This document shows, one piece after another, positions 11,091 through 22,230 of a stretch of DNA of 64,000 nucleotides. This stretch comes from Stictocephala bisonia. Lineage: Eukaryota > Arthropoda > Insecta > Hemiptera > Membracidae. Made by a program: the position numbers and the translations under genes. How positions within the stretch are numbered: the stretch's first letter is position 1; every line of letters starts with the position of its first letter. Under the pieces are notes generated by a model, which was not told the origin of the DNA, ran no database searches, and saw only the letters and a program-made list of their open reading frames with translations. The DNA lies in assembly GCA_035578905.1 (NCBI GenBank), contig JAQJVL010001192.1, positions 62,001 through 126,000 of the forward strand, in the 5' to 3' direction.

Positions 11091-11864
11091 TATACAGGGT
11101 GGAAAAAAAATAGAGAAATGCTTTCACAACTTTTGTATGATTTCACTTGTAAAAGTGAAATATTGTACTTGTACATGATCATTGTTACAAAGAACAACTT
11201 TTTGATGCCATTAGCGACATTTTGTCTTTTCAGGGGGGTGGCTCACGAAGAGTGTTTATAATCTTGCGTTTATACTCTTGGTGTATTTTGACTAAGAATG
11301 CATATCAAAACGTTAGGAAAGGGTTAAAGATGAATGATTGGAAATAGCGATATCATATATGTTTACTTACTTACAGTAAAAAAGTGATCAAAAATGAAAC
11401 ATAGATATAACAAAATAAAATATACATTAATATTTTTTAGACCAATTTCCAATATATCGAGGGTCGTAGTTGTAGCGAAGAAGGTGACAAATTTTTTTTA
11501 TTTTATCTTATGGCATAGTTTGACCAAATGTTCATGAAATAATGAAGATAAACAACCAAGGTAATGAAATACAATAGATTTCATAGTAATGTGTTATATG
11601 ATATTGCTGTGTCTTTACTACTGCCATGTATAGACAATCTGTTTATAACAGACGATAAGTCGTATTTGTGTTGTGTACTGTATGATATACATTGTGGCGT
11701 CTTTGTAAATAGTATGCATTTTTCATTGTTTATATTGTCTTTTGTGTATTCTGTTTTTACTTGGAACAAAGTTTTGTTATTTTCTGCATATTTAGCATAA
11801 CAATATCACGTTATTTTTACCTGTGCACATTTTCAGCCTAAAAAATCCATATAATGTAAAAGTC

Positions 11865-12152
11865 TATTTATTTTATTTTTATTTATTTATTCATAAGACG
11901 CCGATCGTCAAGATATGGGAGAATATGGATTTCGAATGAGTGTGATGAGTGTAAATGAGCGAATGTAGTCATTGTTACAAACTAAGGCCGACTATTCCTT
12001 AGAAAGTATCACTAATTAATAGCCCAATGGCAAATGAATAGCCAGTGATTATCAGCTGATCCTTCTCAAAATGTATTATGACTCTGATTGGGATCGAACT
12101 GAGAACCTTTAGCACATGAAGCTGGGATTGAACCAATTACGCTACCAACCAA
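11865..12152 (-). mobile_element. tRNA-derived SINE
   Basis: On the minus strand a tRNA-like head begins near 12150 with GGTTGGTAGCGTAATTGG (A-box-like). It continues to AAAGGTTCTCAGTTCGATCC (B-box-like, near 12085). An unrelated body of about 180 bp follows, ending with ATCTTGACGATCGGCG, then an A-rich tail of AAATAAATAAAAATAAAA at 11865-11890. This is the layout of a tRNA-derived SINE with pol III promoter boxes. The boxes are diverged, so it is probably inactive. Confidence 0.6.
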
Positions 12153-12383
12153 TTTTATATTCTATAAATAAAAAAGATTTAAGAAAATAAGATTTATGGT
12201 TATCAAAATATAGCAATTTTCCTGGGGGTCTGCAAAATTCTTAGAAATTGCTTGGTCTTATTGGCTAGTCTGCTTGTATTTTAGGCTGGTCTCAAAAGGG
12301 TTAAACGAGATAAATTAAAAATGTTGAAGCAAAATAATTAAAAGTATTTTAATATGCACATTTCCGATTATGAATGATTTCAG

Positions 12384-12583
12384 TGATTCAGAGGAGGAGG
12401 AAGAGTTTGCAGAAGCCCTAGATGTCAATGTTGGAATGACAGCGGATGAAACTCGTCGGCTAGCGGAGAACTGGAGTCGCAAGTATGGTAATAAGGGAGG
12501 GAAGGAGGATGATGAGAGTGGTAGCTGCCATGACACTGATGATTCACGAGAACACTTTAGCTATCAGGAGTATGACAGTGAAG
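12384..12583 (+). CDS. Mical: Mical internal exon (second)
   Basis: The acceptor is GATTTCAG before 12384. The first base completes the Ser codon left open by the exon ending at 6528, giving ASDIS then DSEEEEEFAEALDV. The exon carries a Glu-rich stretch, then MTADETRRLAENWSRKYG, then DDESGSCHDTDDS, and ends at AAG|GTATGAG in phase 1. Strong acidity and Asp/Ser clusters match the disordered linker seen in the neighbouring exons. No folded domain is recognised. Confidence in coding status comes from the open frame, both splice sites and the phase match on each side. Confidence 0.82.
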
Positions 12584-13287
12584 GTATGAGTAGTTGTTAC
12601 ATGCAGTATGTAAATTAGCAAGATAGTGTTTTATATTAAAATCACATAACATTTGAACTGTTTATTTATATTTGATTGATCACAAAAATACAATGGTTAA
12701 CAAGTTTAATGTACCATCTGTTTTATGATCATATCAAAGTTTAATATTGAACCTCCAACCAAATTAACAAGCCAATTAATTTGGTGCAAGGTAACCCAAA
12801 CAATTATGTACTAATTAGGCTTGTTTTTGTACTTTTCTTTAACATTTTTTTGTTAATATTGAAAATACTTGCCAGTTTACATGTGTTTGCAGCCATTTAT
12901 GAGAATTTTATTGAACAAGTGAAGTAGGGGAGGGAGGGGTAATATGCAGTTGTTGAAAACCAATTTTTACAAATTCATTTTTAAATGAACGTAGTTTAAA
13001 ATTAGAACACAATCATCAAAAATATTTTATTTCTGAAAATAATGTATTATAATATATAATGTTGTAGTATAGTAAATGAATAAAATATTATTTTTAAATT
13101 AGTTGTAGAGAGTGGTATTTCTCAATTGCACTCTTGGTATGGGGTAATTTAACACAAGAGTTATAAACATAACATTCACAAATAGCATATTTATTGAACT
13201 AGTAAGTGTCTAATTATTATTTAAATAATAATTTAAATTACCCAAGAATTTTTTTTTAATACACATATTGCACATTCAAAGTTTTCA

Positions 13288-13492
13288 GGGAAGTACGATC
13301 AATAACATTCTTCATGAACCCAGAGGCTACAAATTATGCATGTAAAACAAATTGCACTGTATTGGTCAAACTCTCCGCAGACTAGACAATTCTTACGATC
13401 AATAACATTCTTCATGAACCCAGAGGCTACAAATTATGCATGTAAAACAAATTGCACTGTATTGGTCAAACTCTCCGCAGACTAGACAATTA
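13288..13492. repeat. Direct tandem duplication (about 104 bp x 2)
   Basis: The block starting TACGATCAATAACATTC (13290) and ending CTAGACAATT is repeated almost perfectly from 13394. It duplicates the zinc-finger-like tail of the pogo relic, so it arose within the element. Confidence 0.9.
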
Positions 13493-13947
13493 TCTGTTCC
13501 ATCATCAATGTCATCCATTTCGTTATCACATATCAAATCAAAGTCCACATCATCTGAGCTTTTAGACACATCATCCCAGCCAGAGTTTACTTCTAACAAC
13601 TCTTTTTTTTATTCTGGCATCCTATTTTACTTCCTGTTTTGTTTTGCTTTCCCAGTTTCTTTTTCAGTTTTACCTCCAATGAATTTCTTTTTTCAATGCG
13701 ATTTCTTGTTTTATTTGAATTTTCATTTCAAGTTCAGCCTTTTCAGGAATTGCTGTCTAAATAGTTGATTTTCTTGTAGCCTTAGGTTTACTTATCTTTT
13801 TATTCTTGGCAATAGGCTTTATAATACGAGATATATCAGCAACTTTTACTACTTTAGGTTGCATCAGGACATATGTTTGTTGATTTGACGGACCCAGTAT
13901 TTGATCAAGTTGATGTTCCAATATCTGACTAGACTAAGTTCTATTTT

Positions 13948-14062
13948 TTTTTACTGTTTGTTTGCTGGACAGTTTATAATTTTTGTCATCATCAATGTAT
14001 ACTTCGTTCTTACCGTTTGTCTGCTGGACAGTTTATTATTTTTGTCATCATCAATATATACT
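13948..14062. repeat. Direct tandem duplication (about 57 bp x 2)
   Basis: Two adjacent copies of a block containing GCTGGACAGTTTAT and TTTTTGTCATCATCAAT, differing at a few bases, lie inside the pogo relic. Confidence 0.85.
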
Positions 14063-14538
14063 TCGTTGAAGGTTTCCGCAGGTTCAAAATTACCTTCATG
14101 AAATTTGTCGGGGTTAAATCCAGCAATAGCTTTATCTAAGTTGCCACTTTATGTAGGCTTTATTAACAAGTTCTGACAATTCATAAGGCACTAATCTCTG
14201 AGTAATGAGACTTTTTATGTATAAATCACATTCAGTATTAAAAACACTCATTTAATCATGAGAAAAATGTCAGGTCGAGTGGCTGCAGCTTGTGGGATGT
14301 GTTAAGAGGTATAGTGACCATCACAATTCCATTATCTCTACAACATTTTTAGATAGTAAATGGTATATAGCTACAGTGATTGTCAAGCAGAAGCAAAATA
14401 GGATTTTCAGTACAAGGTTTAGCTTGCTGTGTGAAATGTCGTATTCATTCAAGAACAAAATTTCATTGCTCCAATCATTCTTTAAACAACCGAAGATAGC
14501 CCTAACAGGCCCACCTTTACTGAGTATAGGTGACACTC

Positions 14539-14742
14539 TTTAACGGGGCAATATGAACACGGGTGAAATTTTCAGGAGCACTGAGGTAACATATCGGTGA
14601 AACGTTTTCCCCCTGCTCCCTCAACACAGCACCTCCTATTTTAACGGGGCAATATGAACACGGGTGAAATATTCAGGAGCACTGAGGTAACATATCGGTG
14701 AAACGTTTTCCCCCTGCTCCCTCAACACAGCACCCCCTATTT
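14539..14742. repeat. Direct tandem duplication (about 102 bp x 2)
   Basis: Two adjacent copies starting TTTAACGGGGCAATATG and ending CTCAACACAGCACC..CCTATT, with only about two differences. They lie within the pogo relic just before the 2.55 kb insertion. High similarity implies a recent event. Confidence 0.9.
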
Positions 14743-14831
14743 GTTTAGTCCTTTTTTTGCAAGAACATACGTGGAGATTTGGAAAGTAGAGATACCACTT
14801 TAGTCAAGGGTGTACAGTCTAGTTTCCTTAA

Positions 14832-17378
14832 GGATTGTCGTTTAATTCATATAGAAATTATAATAATTTTTAAATGACAATTTTTTTTAATTAGTTACAC
14901 ACAATGGACTTGTTACTCTCCGAATCAATGTAGCAGCAATATGGTCTGGATAGCATTAATTCTGTATATGCCAAAGTCCAAGGTTAAATGGTCCATTGAA
15001 GTTGATTACCTATCTAATGTCAATAATACTTAAGTTATGCATAGTAAAATGGCTGTCTTCACTTTTAAAAATAGCTTATCATTAGATCTATGGTATAATA
15101 TTAGTTTTTCAAATAAAGTTGATTACCTTTACTGCTACCTAAGATAAGATAAATACACATGTGTAAATTTTCAACTGTACAATAACAAAAAAATTTAATT
15201 AAGTTTTAAGTAAAAATATCAATAATGCAGTTTTAATCAGAATTGCATCTCCTACTGTAAACTAGACATAAAAGTCATATCTACCTTCATATTATTATTT
15301 TAAATTAAAGAAAGCTTAAGGTTAACAAATATATGTAATACAAGAATATAAACACAAAGGAACAGAAGAATTAACCCTTCTATATGTATAAGTGTAGACA
15401 GTTATATGCGCTTTATAATAATTTTAACTATCGACCCACCAGCCCACCCATACAAGTACAGCGGTATTGACGCACCCGCCCACACATACACGTACAGCGG
15501 TATTGACGCACCCGCTCACCTATACTCATATGGTGGTATCGAACCACCAGCCCACCCATACCAGTACAGCGGTATCGACCCACCTGCCCACACATACACG
15601 TACCGCGATATCAACCCACCTGCCCACACATACGGTGGTATTTGGTAACCCTCCCACCCATACACGTACGGTGGTATTAGCCCACCATCCCACCCATACA
15701 CGTTCGGGTGTTTTGGCCCACCCTCCCACCCATACACGTATGGTGGTATTCTATTCCTTATTGCAAGTTAACCCTTCTATTCGTTCTTGCAAATTTTGAC
15801 ATACTGTACCGGGTTGTTTGACCGGAACATTTGTAGTTACTTTTCGTAGTGGTTTGCCAGGCTACCTGAGTTCGCTCGTGTGCTGTCGATTCGTTTACTT
15901 TCGAGGCTGTTGGCTCGGACTCTGGACGTTCCGTGATTCCAGCTCTTGGTCTGTCAGGTTGGCCTGTCATTTGACCTGTCTTCTTCTGCCACTGTACACG
16001 ATATGATGACCGGCTAAAGGCTCTTAAGCGTAAGTGTTCAATTTTGTTATTAGAGGGATTTGTGGAAGAAATTCTCAACCAGCACTGCGTATCTGTAGCC
16101 ACGCTAAGCTAATTTCGTCTGCTACAGGAAGTCTTGACTATTTTACTGTATCTTTTCGCTTTTTATAGATCTGTATTTATTGGTTTTGCCTTTGGAGTAG
16201 GTTGGACTTTCAAAAAAATTAGTTCGCAAGCTTCACCTGCCATAGTGTTCTCATACTTACACTGTAAACTATGATATTACTTAAAGTAACACAAACACAG
16301 CAACTTTTCGTTTATTTTCTTGTAGTTACCCCACACCTATGTTGCTGTTTAAGGTAATTTATGTTCTGTCCACTATAGGTCTTAGTCAAGTAAAACAATA
16401 AAACCATAACATCCTTCATAGTAATATAATTGTTGATTGTGATTTTTAATTTCTTCCATATGCGTAAGCATAGAGAAAGTATATTGTGATCCTCAAAAAA
16501 AAAAAAAAAAAATGTTTTTTTTAGTTGGTCTAAAAATAAAAAAAAACCAAAATAGTGTTTAAAAAATATTTGTCTGTCTGTATGTGTGTCTGTGCCCTTC
16601 CCTAGAAACCAAACGAATGGATCGATTTTTATGAAATTCGGTATTATAGGTGTATTTAGCCAATATATCCAGACTGTTTTCTTTTTAATTTTTGAAATTT
16701 TAGTTTTTTTATTTTTATGGGCAAAAAACATGCAATAATGGAATTTTCTCAAAAATGGCTCTAACAATTTTGATTAAATTTTCAGGAAAGATGTGAATTA
16801 GAATTTAAAATATTTTATTGAAAATCCTAACTTTAATATTTTTGAGTTATAAGACTTTTTTACGAGCAAAAATTAAGAAATTGTAACATTAGCAATTTTT
16901 TTCAAGCTTTAGTCTAACAATTTTTATTAAATTTTCAGTAAAGATGCTAATCAAAATAAAAAATATTTTAGTTACCATCCGACTAAGTTGGTGCTGAAGG
17001 CCGGAAGTCACAACTCAAATTGTTGAAGGTTTTTTACATAACATCTGGCTATGTGATTAAATGAACAGCTGATTTTGAATATTATTTTCCATACTTTTAT
17101 TTAAATAAAATGTCTTTCGTGTGAACATTCCTTAGAAATGTCATAATTGAACATCTGTTTTTATTTAGGTGTGTTTTTACATCCTTTAACTTTAATTTAA
17201 TTCAAAAATATATTCATATTCAAAATTAACATGTGACTTGAAACAAACTTTCATATATAATTATATAGTTAATATTATTATAGTCAATCAATCAATCATA
17301 CCTAAATAAATGTTGTAAATTACTGTCACTCCTAAGGTGTTGTTAAGGGTTGTATGGTTGTATAACTATATAGACGAG
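14832..17378 (+). mobile_element. TTAA-flanked 2,547-bp element (left copy)
   Basis: Flanked by TTAA at 14828-14831 and 17379-17382. The interior matches, in inverted orientation and end to end, the element at 59108-61546, which has TTAA on both sides but different outer flanks. It starts GGATTGTCG and ends ATAGACGAG; these ends are not inverted repeats. It contains a 36-bp minisatellite, a poly-A tract near 16497 and short shadow ORFs shared with the other copy. It interrupts a pogo transposase relic, so it is a true insertion. TTAA is the piggyBac target, but lack of terminal inverted repeats leaves its class open. Confidence 0.75.
15428..15752. repeat. 36-bp minisatellite array (left copy)
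   Basis: About nine units of the form CACCCATACACGTACAG + YGGTATYGACCCACCNGCC, period 36 with one shorter unit. Because 36 is divisible by three and stops are rare, both strands appear as repetitive ORFs. These are not genes. Confidence 0.92.
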
Positions 17379-17382
17379 TTAA

Positions 17383-17895
17383 GTGGTAAGTCTAGCTTCC
17401 TACAAAGCTTCTTTTTTAAAACATTTTCAGTATTGTTGAAGTATTATAATTTACATCTTCTGGATTAAATGGGTCAGTCCGCTTGTACTTTCTGGCTTTC
17501 TTAAATTGATTTTTGAGTGTTTTTTTTTTTAAGACGCAGACAATCTTTACCACCAATATGGAGGTCAAGATTGAAGTTATTAGGTATTTTATTTCCCTCA
17601 GCAAACTGAAATTCCAATTTACACATTGAGGAATTCCATAAAACAAATGTTCTGACTTTAGTACATGATTAGCAAGCTCTTTTCCTTGCTCTGGTGTTAT
17701 TGTTGGAGATTTTTGCCTAATTTTAAGGTTAATATGTTCCCAGGGTTGATTCTAGTTCTGGCTGTGGTCTCATTAGTTTGGCTCTTGAAACTTCCTTTAT
17801 TTTCCTTCTACTTTTTACTGCATCTACTGCTGCTTTCAACATTTCTTCTGTTCACTTTCCCTTTTTAATTTTTCTTTTACTAATCCTTGGCATCT
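17383..17895 (-). pseudogene. Jerky-type pogo transposase relic, N-terminal half
   Basis: From about 17895 the minus strand reads MPRISKRKIKKGK, the usual start of Jerky-type pogo transposases. Broken frames then give a DNA-binding segment with GGKDCL and a KPESTSGLTH-like piece. The match stops at the TTAA at 17379-17382 and continues at 14827, on the far side of the 2.55 kb insertion. The flank on this side reads KKKLCRKLDLP. Confidence 0.55.
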
Positions 17896-18379
17896 GAGGA
17901 AAATATCTATCATTATAATTAAAAATTATGTGGGATTTACCACATGCGTCATGGTGGGGTAATACCAACATGGAGACTGAGTGAAATTTTTGTAGTCGAA
18001 ACAGAAAATAACATGCATTTAGTGAAGTAGAAAACAAATCTCATTTATATCACCTCCATGCCTTACTCTAAACATATGTCATATAAATATAAAGTAATTT
18101 GTGTCAAAGTTATAAATAAAGTAGTTCTTACCTTATAAAATAAAACTTAAAAATTAACAAAAATAAATGAGAAAACTAAACTATCCATACTACATAAAGG
18201 AGTCAACTGTCACAGCAGTACATGAGGCTACTGTTTCCTTAGGAGTCCATCAAGAAAGGAGCACGAGTCAGACTGTTTCCCAACAGTGACTGGAAGCAGG
18301 ATTAAACATTGAATGGGAAAGAACTCAAGATTTATTTTTATTTTTGTGAACAAGAAAATTAACTTTTGTCATAATCATC

Positions 18380-18570
18380 ATCATCTGTTTTGCATTCTAG
18401 TTGTTTGAGTGCAATTTACAATCCTCTTTTATTCCTATCTATCTATGTACAGTTTGTTGTTCTCTGCGCTTTACCAATTCCTCCTCTAGTCACTTCTTCC
18501 TCTCTTACACAGTCCATGGAGGGGGCTCCATTCTCTTAACATGTCCAAACCAACTCAGTTTCATTTTTCC
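18380..18570 (-). pseudogene. LINE C-terminal fragment
   Basis: The minus strand reads LSWFGHVKRMEPPPW near 18510-18560, which resembles the conserved WFGHVxRM motif near the C-terminus of RTE/L1-like LINE ORF2 proteins. Nothing else is preserved. A separate + strand stretch at 18640-18700 (GTAAGAGAGG...CCTTACTTTGCC) resembles the 3' end of the Jockey-like LINE near 39990-40030. Confidence 0.45.
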
Positions 18571-19012
18571 TTTATGCCTAGCCATGGAGTCGTTATTCAA
18601 TTCAGCCTCTCTTTTCAACTCAGCTCATTTTGAGGTTAAATGTAAGAGAGGAGCTAATGGTCCTTACTTTGCCTCACTAATTAAAACTTTTTCATTTAAT
18701 TTCATTTTCTCACCCTTTCTCTCTTTGACCCTTGATCTTATAAACTTATTTCTCTTGCCTGAATTGAATTTAAGTTATTTTGGTTAGGGTGTTGGTTTTT
18801 AGGTCTTGTGTTAGTATGGGTGTAAAGTAACTGCTGTTTAAAGTCAGAGTAGATTTTTAGGACATTTTTCTGTCCTGAAATAACATAAGTATTAGCTGTT
18901 TTAACTTTGATTCATAGGGATAGTTTATCATAAATTCATGGAAAGGATTCTAATAAGTTGATATTTGTCATTTACTTTTCTTTAGTAAAGAGAGTCATTT
19001 GTCTATTTACAG

Positions 19013-19125
19013 ATGATGAGAGTGATACAGCAACAGAAGGAGAGGAGGAAGTCCGAGCAAGAGAACTACGGAGACAGGAAGTGAGATTGGAGGCTCCAGA
19101 ACTGGACACTGGCTCAGATACAGAG
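19013..19125 (+). CDS. Mical: Mical internal exon (third, spliced form)
   Basis: The acceptor is TATTTACAG before 19013. Two bases complete the codon opened at 12583, giving DSE then DDESDTATEGEEEVRAR. The exon continues ELRRQEVRLEAPELDTGSD and reaches a phase-0 donor at GAG|GTGAAT (19125/19126). It joins in frame to the exon at 36901 (TE then VASDEYTSSS). The acidic linker continues across the junction, supporting the splice. The donor GTGAAT is weaker than GTAAGT, which fits with its being skipped in the read-through form. Confidence 0.75.
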
Positions 19126-20154
19126 GTGAATACCCTCTTGGATAGTGCAGGGGTGATTACTGAGCCCCCTGATGTTGTCAGGGACTCTAGAGCTTCTGTA
19201 CCAGATGTGACCTCAGTGGAATCTGATGTTGTTAGGGACTCTAGAAACTATGCACTAGATGTGGCCCCAGTAGAATCTTATGTTTTTAGGGACCCTAGAG
19301 CATCTGTACCAGATGTGGCTCCAATAGAATATGATGTTAGGAGTGTTGGACCCTCTATACCAGATTTGACCACAGTAGAATCTGGCATTAGGAACTATAC
19401 AGCTTCTGTGCCGGATGTAACGTCAACAGAATCTAATTTTGCTACAGACTCTAGCACTTTTATAGAATTAGAATCTGACATTAGGAACTGTGCAGCTTTT
19501 GTACCATATATGCTCCCAACAGAATCTGGCAGTAGAAACCCTAAAACTGTTGCACTAGATGTGCCCCCAACGGATTCTGAGTCTAGAAACTCTAAAGTTG
19601 TTTTACCAGATGTGGCTGCAACTGATTGTGAGGATAAAACAATATTTCCCAGTCCAGTCCCTGCACCCAGGAAAAAACGTAATAGCTTTCGAATCACTCC
19701 TTCCAATTTGAATCTGCCGCAACCACAAACAGATTCAGTAGAAAAGAACAAAGAATTTCAGCCCCCTCCTCTTTCACCAGCAAGAAAAGTTAACTCTCCT
19801 GAATTAAATTTAGATGTTGATCCTGTTGCGAAAAGATTCTCAAGACTAAAACTATCTGATACTACTGATAAATATTCTGCCAGGAAAATGTTTTTTGAGG
19901 AAAGCCCTGTTAAATATTCCACTTTAAATAGATCAAACATATCAGTCTGTGAGCCTTCTCTTTCGTCTCATTCTACATCATCGTATGTGCCATCTAGGAA
20001 AATGTCTTACATAACTCAAAAACCGAGTATGGCTTCCATACCCGATAGGAGTGTAAAATCAACTCTAGCATCGAGGCTTGCTTATGATAGGCCTTATTCT
20101 AACAGGAGAAAAAGTAGTAGTTACCACCATTCAAGAGACTGCATAGTAATGTGA
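19013..20154 (+). CDS. Mical: Mical alternative terminal exon, read-through form ending in a CaaX box
   Basis: If the 19125 donor is not used the same frame stays open for a further 343 codons to TGA at 20152-20154, far longer than expected in this AT-rich DNA. The tail has about eight degenerate 17-18 residue repeats (consensus VRDSRASVPDVAPVESD) between 19165 and 19640. A basic proline-rich segment follows (SPVPAPRKKRNSFR), then a Ser/Lys-rich end with RRK and terminal CIVM. Cys-aliphatic-aliphatic-Met is the canonical farnesylation signal. An AATAAA at 20410-20415 gives a plausible 3' end. The inferred product is a shorter isoform lacking the giant exon and the expected Rab-binding domain. 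Confidence 0.65.
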
Positions 20155-20409
20155 GAAGTTAAAGACATTTGTTCTCTAGTCATTTTAAATTCTTTGTGAT
20201 GGTTTTCTAGTCATATTTTTTTTTTTTTTTTTTGGAGATCTTTGGATTGCATTTTGTAATCTTTTAAGTAAAGTATATTTGTATTTAATATACTCATACA
20301 AGTGTAAGTGGTACAGTTAATTTAAAATTCTTTTGTGTTTTTAATTTCTTTACTGATAACATTGTAATGAACTATTGTCTATTTAGCAGTTTGAATTGGA
20401 CGCCTTATT

Positions 20410-20415
20410 AATAAA
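20410..20415 (+). promoter_or_regulatory. Candidate poly(A) signal for the short isoform
   Basis: A perfect AATAAA lies 256 nt after the stop of the read-through exon, in an AT-rich stretch. It is supportive only; such hexamers are common in this sequence. Confidence 0.4.
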
Positions 20416-22134
20416 TTAAAAATTGGATTTACTGTATGGTAAAAAGAAAATGGTATGTAAAGAATTAAACTTTTATTTAATATTTTTGAGTTTTTTTTTT
20501 ATTTTGGTTCTTGTGAAATATAGAGTATAAATTATTAAAAATATAATATTTTTAAGGTAGTTATTCAGAAACTCTGAACAGGCCCTTCTATAATTTATGT
20601 AAATTAAAAAAAATATTAGCAATTTCAGGAAGCAAATATATTTATGGGGATGGATATAAATTAAAGAATATTTATCATTGGGAGAACATACCATGTATTG
20701 GAATCTCCATATTCTAATTATTACTAACATGATAAATTTGATCGTACAAGAAAAACGCAAGCAAACCAAACTATGTGTAAAAATTGAACCAAATACAGTA
20801 AACCCTTGACTATGGAATCAATGGATTATAAGTGTATTGTGGCTAAAATATGTTACAACCTAATCAATCAATCGAAAAAACCTTGATGAATTAAATTCAT
20901 TTAGATTAACCCTTTATAACTCAAAAGTCTCAGCCATTTTAAATAAGTTCCAATCAGCCTGCCTCTATAATTCAAAGTTTAACCTTTTGCACTACATTTA
21001 TTTTGCCACACGGTGCTTTGCCAAATCCATTTAATTTTACTCAATTGTGCAAATGTTTCTTATATATAGTTACAATGACCTATTATGTAAGCAGGTACTA
21101 AGCGTTATATACCAAATTATTCAGTATAATCAGTTGAACATTGTTATGTAATTTGTGGACATTTTACTCAGATATAAAAATATAAATATAAAAAATTAAA
21201 AACAATTTATAAAAATTTCTGATATTTTGTAAGTTTTAGCATCAATTATTTTTAATTTGGTATGAACATCATTAAAACAAAACATTTAATTCTAGACAGA
21301 AAAACACTAATTTTGTTTGGTTTCTAAAACATATTTCTATATGCTGCTTTATAAAACATTACAAAGCGTTTTCACTTTACCAAATTATCGTTTTGTAGAA
21401 TACTTCAGTTTCATGTTATGTATATAACAATTTTTTAACTGCTGCAGTTCTGTTTTGTAGTCACACTTGAAATATGTGCAAATAGTACTGATACGGGTAA
21501 CAGTATTTTGTTCAAATACAAATGCATATAATATATTATATAAAACTGTAAACATTCGTCAAACATATCTTCATTGGTTGTATCATCTAAACTATCTTTA
21601 CTTGTAGACGCCATAATACTACCTGTACATGCACTTTGATATATTCTAAAAATTAATAACTAATAAGTATGTAATTAATAAGTAACTAACAAAACATAAT
21701 ATAAAAACAAAAACAATGTAAATATTGTTTACAAACACAACATAAACACGCAACAATGAACGTTCAATGTGAAGACGACAGCTGGAGCTAACTAAAGCTG
21801 ATTGGTTTTAAAAAAGAAAAAAAATACTACAAAGTTCAAATCAAACATTGAGTAACTCAAAATTACAAGTAAATAATACAATGGCAACTATAGAAACTTT
21901 AAACAATATCTGGAATGAATTATAAATGAAATAAAAGATTGATAACCGATGTCGACTGAATCCGCCTATGGATTGAAACGGGAAAATAGTGATGTCGGAC
22001 TCAGTTTGCCTATGGAGTGCAAAGATTAAGATAAGGCACTTCAATAAATTGAAGTTCAGCAGCTAGGCTAGTGAGTGAGCCTACAATTAATTGTCAGTAA
22101 ACTTTCGTGTTGTGACAAAAATGTTTCTCTTAAA

Positions 22135-22140
<6 letters not shown>
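20416..22140. other. Intron, mostly featureless
   Basis: AT-rich. A TTAACCCTTTATAACTC at 20907-20923 resembles a TTAA-target element end, and a minus-strand ATG at 21614 opens MASTSKDSLDDTTNEDMFDE, a Ser/Asp-rich start like those of piggyBac-type transposases. The frame decays within about 60 codons and no second terminus was found, so no element is called. Confidence 0.35.
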
Positions 22141-22198
<58 letters not shown>

Positions 22199-22230
22199 TA
22201 TGTGTGTGCGTGCGTGCGTGTGTGTGTGTT
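22141..22230. repeat. (TA)n then (TG/CG)n microsatellite
   Basis: About 27 TA repeats followed by GTATGTGTGTGCGTGCGTGCGTGTGTGTGT. Confidence 0.95.

Larger units (their letters stand above)
13290..14827 (-). pseudogene. Jerky-type pogo transposase relic, C-terminal half
   Basis: Reading minus, after the insertion at 14832-17378, frame-broken translation gives a KTFHRYVTSV...PVFILPR block and SKGGPVRAIFG (14500-14530). Then come the region around the second catalytic Asp, mutated here, and DNGIVMVTIPLNTSHKLQPLD near 14270-14330 with the third catalytic Asp. AIAGFNPDKFHEGNFEPAET and a C-terminal Cys/His zinc-finger-like tail (CLVCGEF...CIICSLWVHEEC, 13400-13500) follow. This order is that of DDE_1 transposases related to Jerky. 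Several stops, frameshifts and internal duplications mark it as dead. Confidence 0.65.

Noticed and set aside
13436..13768. 110-codon + strand ORF
   Set aside because: Hydrophobic, low-complexity shadow of the minus-strand pogo relic with its duplicated tail.
15406..15799. Repetitive ORFs rich in His, Pro and Thr
   Set aside because: Same minisatellite effect; the inverted copy at 60716-60995 shows identical shadows.
18401..18787. 128-codon + strand ORF
   Set aside because: Low-complexity Ser/Phe/Leu frame over LINE-derived sequence; the meaningful signal (WFGHVKRM) is on the other strand.
18958..19012. N-terminal extension of the third Mical exon ORF back to an ATG at 18958
   Set aside because: This stretch is intronic: it contains the polypyrimidine tract and the AG acceptor at 19011-19012, and phase matches only from 19013.
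20803..20850. TACAGTAAACCCTTGAC as a Tigger-type end
   Set aside because: No partner terminus in the following 3 kb.
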